From positions 31,180,687 through 31,244,686 of the forward strand of contig NC_082598.1 in NCBI RefSeq assembly GCF_030936135.1: a stretch of 64,000 nt of DNA, in the 5' to 3' direction. This DNA is from Gavia stellata (lineage: Eukaryota > Chordata > Aves > Gaviiformes > Gaviidae). Within the stretch, counting starts at the first letter, position 1. Each line of letters opens with the position of its first letter. Below are positions 1-12,319 of the stretch, piece by piece. A program made the translations under genes and the position numbers. A model generated the notes under the pieces. That model made no database searches. It was not told where the DNA came from and saw only the letters and a list, made by a program, of their open reading frames with translations.

Positions 1-3000
1 ACGGTCCCAGAGGCCGTAGGAAGGGGCCACTAATGCCATCCATTTCCATGGAGTGCAAAAAGCAGCATACAGAAGGTCTTTGTTTACTTGAGGAAATTTT
101 GACCCGTCCCAATTGTGAGTTATAAATGTTGCTGTTACCTTTCTCATTGCCTGCCAAGTTTACATAGAGCTTTCCTTCTTCAGCTGATAGCCCTGTTAAA
201 ACGAACTGCCCTCCATGGCTTTTATCAGCACTGGTCTTTCTCCTCTGGCAGGCAGTCAGTGCCCCTGAACTCTCAACTCTTGTATTTGAGTCTGCAAGTT
301 TCAACAGGAATCTCAGAGAAAAACTTTTACTTTTGAACCCGTGCCTGAATGCAGCCTGTCTATTCCAGGAAAACCCTGATCATTTTACAAGCAAATAGGT
401 TCTGGCATATTTCTAAAATAACACAAAACAAAATACAGAAGGCAGAGACAGGTGAGTATGTCTGCCATAAATCCTTTGAGAATTTTGGTACAGAGTCAAT
501 TATTTGCTACTATTAAGGATCTGAATTCTGCTCCTGCCAAGCCCTAGGATTGGATCATGGACCAGTGCCCTTTGACAAAGACAGTATTAATGATTCATCC
601 CTGAGAATTTTAAGTCATCTTCCCTGCTCTCATTTTAACCGTAACTTAACTATAATCCTAAGTAAAGGCGTATTTGTTTTTCATTAAGCTATTCTGCAAA
701 TCAAAATGATTCAAGTGATAATTATGAGCTTTAGGTAGTTTTTTCCCTTACAAACTTCCTTAGATAATGATAGTTTTTAAAAAATCCAAATGCAGGTTCA
801 TATAGCAAACAATAACTTGCCCAGACTTAGCCTTCACAGCATGTGACCAGCCCACGATCAATACCATATCCTACAAGCTGTAATAAAGCTGCTTTTATTC
901 CCAGGGTGAAAGTCCAAACTGTCTCAGATTCCAAGTCGACTATGTCGACTTGCTAGCTGCAATCAGTGAAAATTCAGCAAATAATATAGCTGAATAGTGA
1001 ATAAGTCATATATCTTAGTATCATGGCTCTAAGAGATGTAGAAGTCACACCTTGAAGTCTATGGATTCATGCGTATGAATTATGCATTAAGAGCTATGCA
1101 AACATAATAGCGTTTATCCCAGGAGCATAGCACCAATCCTACATGGGAGCTCTCGTCTTATCAGAGACTAATTCCTGCTTTCCGTCAGCTAGTGGAAACA
1201 CTCACATTTTCTAATTTGAAAGCCAAGGGCACGTAGTGATCCTTGAATGGTGGGAAGTGCATTTCAGTGCAAGTTTCTCACATCTCTAAGCACACTTTTT
1301 TTGTGCTCTGTGATTTATGTTTTCTTGGCCCCACTATCTCGGTATTATCTTCCAATGACTAAAACCAGTAGAGCACAGGCTACTATTTTAACCTTCAAAA
1401 TGTAGCAATCTGTTGACTTTCTTGGTTTATTTTCCCACAAATCACAGAAGTGAGTGATTTTACCCCATTGGGCTAATTAGCTGAATCAAGGAATGTTTTA
1501 CTAATTAAAGTTCCTAGACCTGCTGGTACTGACCAACTTAATTAACATAGATTATCATGTCCCATAACTGAGTATCTAGATTTTAGGGTCCTCACCCATA
1601 TTGGCTTTAAGCATGTTCATAAAGGTCTGAAGGACAGTGGCCTCAATTTTTGCTTTTAAGGTTGCCCTTACCCTAAATTCACATCAAATCCTGTCTCACA
1701 GAGATTACCAAGATACCCACCTGTAGTTATTTCATTCACAAAGCTTTTTGGGCTTCGTTAGCAAATTAAAATCCTCCTTGGAAAAAAAAATCTGAACACA
1801 GCAACCGGAAAAAAGTATCTGAGAAAGGGAGCAATTTCCCTGTTCTCCCTTATATATTAAAAAAAAACTAAACCAAAATCACCACTAAAATCAGTGGGTA
1901 AGTCTATTAAGTCCAGAGTTGCTGTGAAATCTGCTCTGAGCTGGCCAGTAAACTATGCTGATTTTTGTCCCTCACGCAGACAAATTCCTTTGAATCATAT
2001 GATGATCTGAGTCGGAAATCTCCGAGCAGACCTTTGATCTCCCACCCCTACAGCCATTTCATGAAGTGCTATCAGACATTATGGTGCACTGTGGCTCACA
2101 CGAGTATAGCTTTGTGCTACATAAATTTGAGCTCTGATCTGTTCTCTCCAGCATTTTCTATATGGTTTAGCTAAGTCTTGACCCTCCTTCCCACCTTTTG
2201 CACAGCATCTTTTCAGGCTCTCTCTGCATTCTGCTTGGTGAACACGCTTCGTTGTAAGTGATGTCTCACCGCAGCCTATAAACTGTCCTGGCAGGTCTCC
2301 TTCAATAGGCAGGAAAGGCGAAGCAGTTACATTTACACATAACTCTCTTGCATGGCCCAGGCCTTTGTGGAAAAGTGCTTTTTTTATCAAGGTGAAAGAC
2401 TCATTGCTTGACACTCATCGAACTAACTCTAGATCCAGGAGCATAAATAATTTACACCTATTTTTATTCTGGATCCTTTACAATTCTCTTTCCACCAGGA
2501 GGCTCTTCACCAGGGAGGTCAATTCAGCTCAACAGCCGAGACATCTGTGTTTAAGAAGAAAAAACCTGGCACTCTGGAGGTACCTGTCTCCATCAGTTAT
2601 ACTAGGAAATCCTCTACTTAGTTTCAGCTAGATAGTTAATTTTCAGATGGGTAAAGTTAGGTAAGATGAACTCCACCCATTAAGATGGGATAAGCGTCAC
2701 AGAGCTGAGAACAAACACTTCCCACGAAAAGCTAACATCCAACCACAAACGTTTGTAATTGTCAAATTACAAAGCCTACAAACGCTACCGGTGTATCTAT
2801 CGACTGTTACAAACAGCTAACGCCAGGAGTGACTGCGAGGTGAGAGCTCCGCAGCACTGCTGGTGGAAGGGTGCTCGAAGGGTGCTCGAAGGGTGCTCGA
2901 AGGGTGCTCGGGGCCCCCCCGGGCTCTCCCGGGCAGCAGGCGCCGGAGCCCAGCGCAGGGCGGGCGGGCGTCGGGGGAAGGGAAGAGTGCTGGTGCCACC

Positions 3001-6000
3001 TAGAGGGAACTATTGGCCTAAAAAGCGGGAAAATCCTTACTGCATGGATGTACAACACTGGGGAAAAAACTCCTAGAGAGAAGGGCTCTTACAGCTGCGC
3101 AAAAAATATACACGATTATGAGAAGTAGCAGCGTACAACTTACATCTTCTCCTCAACACAACTTGCAAATATAAATACAGAAGGTATATTTAAGACGACC
3201 AACTGCTGAGTCCTCTCCCCTTCAAACCATTTCCCAGCCTCACAGCTGTATTCCTTCCCTTCTTCCTCCAATTCTCTGAACTCTGAGGAAATGGCCGGCA
3301 AACTGACTGCATCTGGAGGTCGGATCTCGCATCCCTGCGCTGCTGTAGCACCGGCCCGGCTGGAGCCAGCTGGCAGCTGGGATTGCCTTGGGCATCCAGG
3401 AAGCACCAACAGCATGGCCAAGAGAGCCTTGGGGATACAACTTCACAGCCCTCTGCTGATCGACAGCTTTGCCGAATGACCCACCTGAAGTCTAGCATCT
3501 GCCCATGTAACTTAAAACCGCACTGCATTATAGCGGGAAATGAACCAGCATCCACAAGCAAAGGAAGGATTGGTGCATAAATATCAGTCATCGTCTTTCT
3601 CTCACCGTTAAATCTGCCACCTACAACTTACGGTTCACTGTGGTAACTACACTGGTGATGATAACTTGCTGGGACATTATGGAGCTTGGGGAGATGTTGC
3701 TGATGGGTGGACTCTGCAGCTTTTTCATAGTAGGTTGAAGTAATGTTTGAGCAAGTGCTCACCAAAACATTGTGGACCACAGCGTCTTCCTCACCCTTAA
3801 CCTGCTGCACATGGTCACTGCCATGGGCTGGTCTGCGGGCATGGCATTCATGCTGTGGCTCTTACTTGCCCCACAGAAAACCCCACATGGTAGTAGTGCT
3901 GGAGCCAAGGAATAAGATATTAAAAGGGACCTGTTCTGTCTGTTACAGCCGTAGTTTTCCTCAGACACTCATTTCTTTCCCTTCCCACCAATATATCCCG
4001 GTAGAGTGCAGAGCAAGTCTTGGCTCATGCCTACTAAATCCCTCTTTGCCTGGCTTTGCTGCTAGTAACATTGCAGTCAACACTTCACAGCTGGTGACAC
4101 AGGGTGCCATGTAGAATTAGTGTCTCGATCCTACTGTGCACTACAGACCCAGGCATAGAGGACTCCTATTCTCTAGTCTTTAAATAAAGGTTACTTGATG
4201 GAAGAGTATTTGATATTAAACATTTGCTAGTTCACTGACCTACATGACAGCTGTACCTCCAAGGCTCTGGGTTAGTTAAATTTAGGAGATGACTGTACCT
4301 GTAACCCTAAAGGGGAACACAGCACAATGCACTGCTTGTCTCTGGGTACGTGTGCTGTGCTGATGGAGTCCTGCTGTTGTTCATCAGCTCCATCCCCCAG
4401 CAGCATGCCTGTAGGCCCTCTGGCCTCCACTGTGTCGTGGACACCATAATGGCCACATTCCTTATCCTTCATTTACAAACACCCTCAAAGCCCAAACTGC
4501 ACAGAAAAATATAACTTGGGTTCAGCGGAAGCCAAGGACCTGCTCAGTATGCTGCAGGGCCATGCCATACACCCAGCCAGGAGTCTTCAGACCATGATTT
4601 CATGAAAATGGCATCTGCACTGGCCACCAAAGTTGCTGAGCAAAGCTATTTTAAGTTTTAAAAGTTTGCTGTTCAGACAAAGGAAGGACCCTCTTTATGG
4701 ACCAGACCGTTGCTCCCCCTTGCCTTATCTGTCTTGTGAAGGCCATAAAAGGACCAGCCTGCAGAGACAAGGCTGCAATGCACCTCTTGCATGTTTCGGA
4801 GAGGAGCTGAAGCTGAAAAGAAAGAGGTGTGTCTGCCGTGCTTCAGAGAGACATGCTGCAAGCGTGGACAACCTCCAGCTGTAGGAAGTGTGCAGCACAG
4901 GAGGACATGGTGCCTCGAGTCAGGACCTGCAGAAGCACATCGCTGCCTTGACCTGCAGGCTGTCACAGGGGGCTTCCATGCCTTCGCTGCTTGCAAAGCA
5001 GATGTGGCTGCTGCCTGCTTACACACAGCCTGCTCTGCCCAAACCAGTCACCACAGCAGCGCTTTCGAAATGTGGCTGCATGGGACGCAGAAATAAGTAT
5101 CTGCCCGCATGCTCCCCGGGACAAGGGCAGCTATGGCAGAGTGGCTGCTGCCTGAGCTACCTGGGCATGCTCTCCTTCCCCCTGTCCTCACCAGTGTGGG
5201 ACTACCCGCACATCATCTGCTCCTCCCTCCCACTCCCCAAAAATGTCCACCCACCTGCCTGGTATCTTAATCTCTGGCTAATTGCCCAAAACAATTAGCC
5301 ATGAAATCCCCAAAACAGATTTAGGATTCAGTTATATTTAACTGACAAGAGAATTAGACTGAGCTCCAAACCTGGACATAAATTATATTAACTCTAAAAT
5401 ATTTATTATAACCCATTATGCAGCTATTAGTGGAGAGCTACCAACAAATTTTAGCAGAAAGTGTGAACTCCAATGATTTTTTCCCAAAACAATCTTATTG
5501 ATATCATGAATGGTTCAGGTGAGCATGCGCTGCTTTGCAGGAGTCACCGATAAGACGGATTAACAGTCATACATGACAAAATAATTAGGGAGGGTTTATA
5601 CCTCTGTTTAGGAAAACACATTGGTAAAATTTAAAAATTTTCTTTCAATCAAGACTGATCTACACCGAAAAAAGTTACTCTATGGTTTTGGTAGCTGGTA
5701 GGGATGCAGTCAAAGTGCTTATGCCATAATTCAATCCCATATGAGAGAAAGTCATCAATACCTTTAAAGATACCTTGGGAGGTACCACTATAAAGGCAGC
5801 CACACTGGCGCTGCAGAAGCACATCAGTATCAACAGAAGTTCCTCTTGAAGTCAAAAACCTGTGTGTACTTCAGGCCTGAACTTCAGTGAGCTGCAAGGT
5901 GGTGGCCATTGCTTTAGCCTCTTAATCTGTTGCTTTCATGATGATTTGAAGTAGCACTAAAGACTAATAAGATTAGGTTGTTCTGTATTTAAAGACTTGG

Positions 6001-6650
6001 AAATACAGTCCAGCTATTTTTTCCTGAGAAACCTGACTTAAAATCTTATTTTACTCTACAGCATTAGTAAGTACTAGCATAACTATGCCCACACTAAACA
6101 TCATTATTTTCCCATGTATATTATGAAAAGTTTGAAATATCTTTTGGTATCTCCTTGGACTGAGTGAGTCAGAGAATTGACTCGGTGATGTTCGGTCAGA
6201 TAAACCAACACCTGAACGCCTGCCAAGTAACACTCGGGTTTCTCTGACGAAGACAAGGCTTGACCCGCATCCCTGCGTGCATGCAAGAGGGATGCGGCCA
6301 GGACATTGTTCACGGGGGGTCAGAGGGAACCGTCTCCCCTCGGTGCCAAGCCGCTTTGGCTTTTCTCAGGGCAAAAGAAAGGCCAAGAAAGGCTTTCCTT
6401 TCTGGACATGACAAAACCTATAGTATTATCAGAATAAAATTCCGACTCTGGGACCTACACACACCTAACGTGAAGGAGGTGGCTGACGGGTCACCACGCA
6501 ATTGAGATGAGCCCCGAAACGGGAACCCACTGAGGTTACGGGCAGCCGCAGGGAAGTTGTTTCTGGGTTACCGGAGGGGACCATGGCATAACTAGCGGGT
6601 TTGCCTCTCCCCAGCGTGGTCAAACCTGCGGCAGCTGCCCTACCGCCTCT
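1..6650. other. Intergenic region upstream of SRD5A3
   Basis: No convincing exon was found. Open frames here are short, overlap on both strands and match no family I recognise. The stretch is AT-rich apart from GC-richer patches at about 2820-3000, 3290-3400 and 4850-5180. In other amniotes the gene on this side is KDR; none of its exons is seen here. The longest frame (about 136 codons near 4.9-5.3 kb) has low-complexity Cys/Ser/Leu content and no recognisable domain, so I do not call it a gene. Confidence 0.6.
2866..2909. repeat. 11-bp minisatellite, four perfect copies
   Basis: GAAGGGTGCTC is repeated four times without a mismatch (2866-2876, 2877-2887, 2888-2898, 2899-2909). It lies at the edge of a GC-rich patch (about 2820-3000) inside otherwise AT-rich DNA. 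Copy number is probably variable between individuals. Confidence 0.95.
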
Positions 6651-6669
6651 GCATCTAAACGAAAAGAGA

Positions 6670-7260
6670 CGATGGCGACAGCGCAAATGCTGAGGGATGC
6701 GCAGGCTAACGTTATACACACACTTCCCCCCGCCCCCCGCGCTGCTTTGGGCGCCAGCTGCAGGGACGGAGCACAGCCACCGCGACTCCTCCATCCCCCG
6801 GGTCCCTGCGGTCCCCCGGGGCTCACCCGCCTCCCGGCCGGTCGGGCGCCGCTGCTCCCGAGAGCGGGAAGAGGAAGGGAAAACCGCTCCCCCGCCTCAG
6901 GCCCCGGCCGCCCTCCGCGGCCGTAGGCGGAGCGGAGCGGGGCGTGTCTGCGCCTGCGCCCGTGGCGGGGCCGCGGCCATGGCGGCGGTGCTGGCCGCCG
7001 CCTGGGCCCTGCTGGCCGCTGCCTTCCTGGCGGCGCTGCTGCTGCTGCGGCGGCGGGCCCCGGCGCGGTGGGCCGGCGGCAGCGTCGTCGTCTCCGGCCT
7101 CTTCCAGGATCTCATCCGCTACGGGAAGACGAAGCGCGGCTGCGGGGAGCGCCCGGCCTGGCTGCGCCTCCTCCAGGTGCCCAAGAGGTGAGGGGGCGGC
7201 TTGGGGGGCCGCGTTCCTCCGTGCGAGGCGGTTGCCTGCCGCCATTTCTGTTCCTTGAAT
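6670..7260 (+). promoter_or_regulatory. SRD5A3: CpG island promoter of SRD5A3
   Basis: GC content and CpG density rise sharply here and cover the SRD5A3 start codon and first coding exon. The segment just upstream of the ATG holds G/C-box-like stretches and no TATA box, as expected for a housekeeping promoter with dispersed starts. The transcription start cannot be fixed from sequence alone; it probably lies between about 6800 and 6970. Confidence 0.75.
6979..7187 (+). CDS. SRD5A3: SRD5A3 coding exon 1
   Basis: Encodes residues 1-69 plus two bases of Arg70. An Ala/Leu-rich membrane segment and an Arg cluster are followed by the family motif [11 protein letters not shown]. The donor is AAGAG|GTGAGG. 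The N-terminal 40 residues are poorly conserved with mammals, as is usual for this protein. Confidence 0.95.
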
Positions 7261-10200
7261 GCTGCGTGCCTTATGCCACAGTAGCGTAGGAATAACTGTG
7301 TATGCATTTCAATTAGTTCAGCTGAAGAGGTAGAGAATAAATAGCGTGTGTAAATAGCATTGCGTATTTTTAGAGTTGGGCTCAATTTTTTTGCAGAAGT
7401 GTTACTCAGTTTTTACAGATGGGGAACCGAGGAGCATAGAGACTGCGATCATACAGAGTCCATATGTTCTAAATTGGAACAAAAGCCTAATCCTTTGAAT
7501 CCCAGTCCCATGCCGTATCAGCAAAACAAAAACCTTCCTGCAAGACTCAGGTCAGGGACCTGGGAATGTGGATTCCTGAATGTAACTGTGACTGTGCAAA
7601 TATACTGCAGGTTTACTGTCTTAAACCCATTCTCAGTCGTCGTCTTCTTCCTTCAAGGTTTCTTTGTAAAATGTGACTTGGGATACTAATAACAGCATGT
7701 TAACGTAACGATCTGGACCCTGCGTGAACAGTCTCCAATAAGGCAAAAGAACCGCTGCGTTATCCAAATACATCTCTTAATAGATGTTTAATAGGATGAA
7801 AGAGGAGAAAAAACCATTTACAGCTTTCAGTATGTTACTGGGATTTCATTGTTTTTGATCAGCCGAGATTCATGACTAGAGCTAGCCTTCGACTTGAACG
7901 TAGGCGCGACAGGATCTTGCAAGGCCAGCAGGACAGGACTGGGAGGCTACTTCACCCAAAGATCCCATCGCCCCTAATGTAACAGTCTTGTTATCACTGA
8001 TGCATTTTATATACATAGCTTTCAAACCAAATATTAAAAAAAAAGTTTTGTGATGCAGCATGTTATTCATGGAAAGGTTGTAATGTAGTATCTTGGTTAT
8101 CAGGCTTCTGGTTACAGAAAATACCCAGTGATGTGTTTAAGCTCTGTGGTACCCTCAGCGAAAATAAGGGCTTGTAAAGGCTTTGTCTTAATTGCAGTGT
8201 ACTGCAAAGTGCCACATTCTTAAGACAGGTTCTTGTTTGAGTTGACCTTTCTCCAACAGAAGTTTCCCCACCACCCCTTCTTAGGAAAGATGGTGTCTGA
8301 AGAACGTGACTTTTTCAGGGAATTGGTTTTGAGCTCTCAACATCCACAAAGCGATTCTGTTACTCGAGTAGTGAACCCATACCCCCGCTAGCTGAAAGAA
8401 TAGAGGCGATCCTGAAGGTAGCCATTGAGGCATTTTCTGTTTCCATTCATCTGCATCTTGTTTCCAAACAAGCATTGTATTTTCCCTAGCCTGGGCTTGT
8501 TTTTAACTTTACCATTCCATCTTGTCAAATTTTATGATTCATTTCGGGTTGGTTTAGCAAAGAGTGAACATTCCTTTCTTTAAGGGATGGCACATGTACT
8601 TACTGCAGTGCTGGATCACTCCGTAAGTCAGATACATCCCCAGTGTAACTGGGATTGCTGAAAGCTCGCAGGGCATGTCTCTGCTAAGCTGGCAGGGCTT
8701 GTTTGTGTGCTAGTAGCAAAAAGCAATGTGTGTGGAGAAAGTTCTCTGGCAAGTGATGAGGCAAGTCTACTGAGTAACAGGAAAGCAGGGAAAGAGCTTG
8801 AAACTTGGAGGTGATGGTGAGTTTTTATCAATATAAAAGTTCTATTTGTCCTCTAAGTAGACAATGAGGGAGAGGGGCTAAATTTCACTCTGCTGATTTG
8901 CAACAGCAGAAGTAAACGTTGCTGTTTCTGGTACGAGAAGGAACCCAGGAGGAGAAGTGATTGTTTGAACGGGCTACCAACAGGTAATGGGCAGGGCGCT
9001 CTGGGGCGTGCGGGGATGCTCACTACCTCTGTGGTTCTGACTTGGCCTCTGTATTGCTGTTGAGAGATACCTGAGCTGCTTTGGGAGGGGGTCACTTTGG
9101 TTTCACTAAGCAAGGGTGTTGTAACCCTACACTCCCCTGAAAGAAAAGTTTGCATCTTCCAGAGAAATATAGTCTTCTCTGACTCTACAGTTACATCCTA
9201 GTTTTGTACCAATAGTTACATTGTCAGGAGAAGGCCATCAGCATCTTCCCCTATCATTCTGTGATTCCTGCTTGGTACCACTGCAGTCCCGAGTTCTCTA
9301 CTTACTGATGTGGGGACCAAAAGGGAATGTACTACTTGCCATCAGGCAAGCACATCCTGCAGCTACATTTCCAACTAAGGAAGGATGAGAACATTAATGA
9401 AAATCCTTTTTGTTCCCACAGGTGGTTTACTCACTTCTATGTGGTTTCTGTGCTCTGGAACGGCTTTCTGCTGATCTGGCTTTTCCGAGCTGAGTTCCTT
9501 GGAGGGTCGCTCCCATCATGGATTCAGCACATGCACCATGCTCTTGGCAGGGATTCTCAGAGTGAGGACACAGGCAAGTATTCCAGCCATTACGATGCAG
9601 CTATATAAGTATTAGAAAGCTGCACTACCATCCTGTGCTGAATTTGTATTCTTCAAGTGCTACTTCATCAGCTGCTTTTAAACTAGGCTCCAAGTGACTT
9701 TCCTGGAATACCAAGTCCCTTTGTCATTATTCAAGGTAGAAATCATTCTAATTTATGGATATGATGGCTTTCAGCAGTCCTTTTAGCAGAAAGGGCCATT
9801 AGCACCTTCTAGAAGTAATCTTCCTGTGGTCAGCAGTGCCTCACGTGTACAAATATTTTCCGCAGTGCTCAGTTAATTTAAAATGAGGGTAAAATTTTGC
9901 TATGGGGAGGGGAAAAAATAGCCTTTTTGAAGCACTGTTGGGGTTAAACTGTTCCTATCTGCCTCAAAGTTGCTATTTTTTATCTGCAAGCAGATAGTGA
10001 GCACTTCTCTGCGCTCCTGGTTCTCCTGCTGCTTTGGCTGCATAGCTGTCGAAGACTTGCAGAATGCCTCTGGACTAGCGTGTTTTCCAATGGCGTCATT
10101 CATATCGTGCAGTATTGCTTTGGACTTGGTTACTACATTGCCGTTGGCTCAACTGTGCTGTGTCAAGTGCCTACTACCGTCAGGAATGGTAAGTGCCTGC

Positions 10201-12319
10201 TTAGTTATTACCAAAGATGCAGTTTTGCTCCCATTTGTTTCCATCGTGGTGAACAGTTTCATAGAGGGCCGCTTGTGTCAGAAGTGTGTTAATTGATGAG
10301 ATGTAAAGATACTTACTGGCGTAGTTCAAAGTAACTACATTTCAGCATATCACATAGTCAATGAGCATTATACACAAGTACAGACACACACTTTCACATT
10401 AACCATCACTGTTATTTCCTGAAAAGCATCTCACGTAGATACTTTCAGGATCATTACTGATCAGTTTTGCATTGAGATACATATGCTTTATGAAGGACGG
10501 TAATAGGTACCACCTCCTTTGTTTGCCATTGAGAACTCACCACTGCTCTGCCTTGCATCAGTCAGTGTCTTCTTTCCCTCGGTACTGTAATGCCTCCATT
10601 AATACAGCAGAAATTGGCATTCCATGACTTGTTTCTGCCAACGTGTTCCACTGAGTCTCACAACTGAGTTGCACAGATGAACCATGAACTGATTGTAGCA
10701 TTTCTCCCATGACTAATTTTTGTAAGGTGGTCATTACCAAGTATGTAACTGCAGTGAAGTTTTTAACTAGTTCCAACCACATCAGCTGTAGTTTAATCCA
10801 GTGATTTTTTTTAAAAGAACCTTCAGATCTCCTGTGTGTGGATAAAACCTTTTTCTTTCTGGACCTGTCTTCTACTTTTCACATCTTGTAGATTCTTTGA
10901 GATGGTGTATTGGCTTGTACATCAGAAATCATCCTTAATACAGTTAACATTTTTTGAACGCCTAAATGGTTCACACTGTGCCTGTGTGTGTGTATGTATG
11001 TATCTCACTCACTGTGAACAAGACAAACAACTGTGTACTTATATGTTGACCTGAGCCATGACAACATCTTTAAGTAGGATGATAAGAATTATAAACAGGG
11101 TTGAATATTGAGGTCTTAGACTATCAATTGTGTACATTATGTATATTACATTTGTACATTATGCTGTACCTCAAGCTACTGGAATAAAAACTGGGTATTT
11201 TTAGTATAGAGCAGTTAAAGGAAATGAACTACCAGCTGAGCACTTAAATGATGCAGGATTTAAAACCAACTTTCAAGGGATTAGAGGCTCACTACTAGAA
11301 TTTTCTAAGACAGTGACATTTAAAAAATGTATGCAATGTTTTGGGATGATGCTTGGGAGGGTATTTCCTGGACGTATATTAATGAAACATATTTCATTCA
11401 GGAAAAGAGCTTTCTGTGCAGATCTGCTGGTATCATATTATAGGAGTTATGATGTACATTTGGGCCTCTCTTCACCAACACAGATGTCTTGTGATTCTAG
11501 CTAATCTTAGAAAAAGTAAATCAGGTAAGATGTTTCATTTCTGCCAACCATTTACTTAGGTCGTTTTTTCTTGGTCGTTTCAATAGGCTTCTGTAGCTTT
11601 TAATACCTTAAAACATGAGTATTTTTCCGTTCCTTTAGTGTGGGGCTTTCTATAAGACTTTCAGTAGATTAAATGAGGCTGTTTGTAAAAGAGATTGGAT
11701 GGCTGAATAGTGGGGGGGTGTGTCTCTGTCTGTATATATAATTTTATAGAACTTAAAATGAAGATCTATCTTCTAGTATCCTAAGGACAGACACAGGCTA
11801 ATGCTTAGGACTTGTGCCACTCCTAAGGGACTGCACTTTTGTCTGCATGTGGGCTAAAAATAGGTTTCCTTACTCTGTGTTTGCACAAACAGCCAGAGGT
11901 GGCATCTTATTTCATTAAGAAATGCAAAGCTGCCAGATCAGATGGAGGTGGATGATGATGATAACTTTAATGAGCATGTTGTTCTGTAAGTGTGAGTAGA
12001 AGATAAAAGTTTGTTTAATGCATGTTGTTCTAAAGTAATTTCTTTCTGTTTGCTTGCAGGAAAGGTCATAAGTCTGAGCCACAGTGTACCTTTCAGAGGC
12101 TGGTTTGAGAGAGTTTCTTGCCCTCATTATTTTGCAGAGCTCCTGATATATGTATCTATGGCCATCACGCTTGGATTTCACAACGTGACCTGGTGGTGTG
12201 TAGTGATGTATGTTCTTTTTAACCAGGCTCTGGCTGCTGTTTTGTGTCATGAGTTCTATCAGAAAAACTTTAGCTCCTACCCGAAGAATCGAAAAGCATT
12301 TATACCATTTGTTTTTTAG
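6979..12319 (+). CDS. SRD5A3: SRD5A3, polyprenal/steroid 5-alpha-reductase 3 (whole coding span, 5 exons)
   Basis: The coding sequence joins 6979-7187, 9422-9573, 9994-10188, 11402-11524 and 12060-12319: 939 nt, 312 aa (human 318). The product is a multi-pass ER membrane reductase of the steroid 5-alpha-reductase family. Its established role is NADPH-dependent reduction in dolichol synthesis (polyprenol, or polyprenal in the revised pathway), which supplies the N-glycosylation lipid carrier. Visible hallmarks are an N-terminal hydrophobic segment, [34 protein letters not shown], and the C-terminal family domain with [23 protein letters not shown] and SYPKNRKAF, ending in PFVF. The start is GCGGCCATGG, a strong Kozak context. 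Oddities are a GC-AG second intron, a NAGNAG acceptor at exon 3, and loss of four residues at the start of exon 4 relative to human. TMEM165 follows on the same strand with its own CpG island. Confidence 0.97.
7188..9421 (+). other. SRD5A3: SRD5A3 intron 1 (2.2 kb)
   Basis: GT-AG intron. After the tail of the CpG island (to about 7260) I see only AT-rich unique sequence, with no exon and no recognisable repeat. Confidence 0.8.
9422..9573 (+). CDS. SRD5A3: SRD5A3 coding exon 2, GC donor
   Basis: Acceptor is ttcccacag|GTGG. The exon encodes the [14 protein letters not shown] membrane segment and [16 protein letters not shown]. It ends ACAG|GCAAGT: the donor dinucleotide is GC at 9574-9575, in an otherwise perfect consensus. 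Reading frame requires this cut, because codon G|AT (Asp) is completed by exon 3. Confidence 0.92.
9994..10188 (+). CDS. SRD5A3: SRD5A3 coding exon 3
   Basis: Encodes [20 protein letters not shown] and the conserved [14 protein letters not shown]. The acceptor is an AAGCAG tandem (NAGNAG) ending at 9993; use of the upstream AAG would add one Ala. The donor is AATG|GTAAGT. Confidence 0.95.
10189..11401 (+). other. SRD5A3: SRD5A3 intron 3
   Basis: GT-AG intron with a short GT/GTAT-rich stretch at about 10983-11003. No exon or recognisable repeat is seen. Confidence 0.8.
11402..11524 (+). CDS. SRD5A3: SRD5A3 coding exon 4
   Basis: Acceptor is tttcattcag|GAAAAG. The exon encodes [20 protein letters not shown] and [17 protein letters not shown] and ends TCAG|GTAAGA. 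The human protein has four more residues (AYIT) before GK. Here stop codons TAA TGA precede the acceptor in frame, so the exon cannot extend upstream. Confidence 0.93.
12060..12319 (+). CDS. SRD5A3: SRD5A3 coding exon 5 with stop
   Basis: Acceptor is tgcttgcag|GAAAGG. The exon encodes the C-terminal reductase domain ([46 protein letters not shown]) and ends in TAG at 12317-12319. This is the most conserved part of the protein. Confidence 0.97.

Noticed and set aside
4791-5298. Two overlapping frames of about 100 and 136 codons
   Set aside because: No domain, no splice sites in a sensible arrangement and no conserved look. Possibly old repeat-derived, but unsupported.
6465-7290. Several 70-160 codon frames around the SRD5A3 promoter
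   Set aside because: GC-driven shadows of the CpG island and first exon. Only the frame starting at 6979 has family motifs and a matching splice donor.
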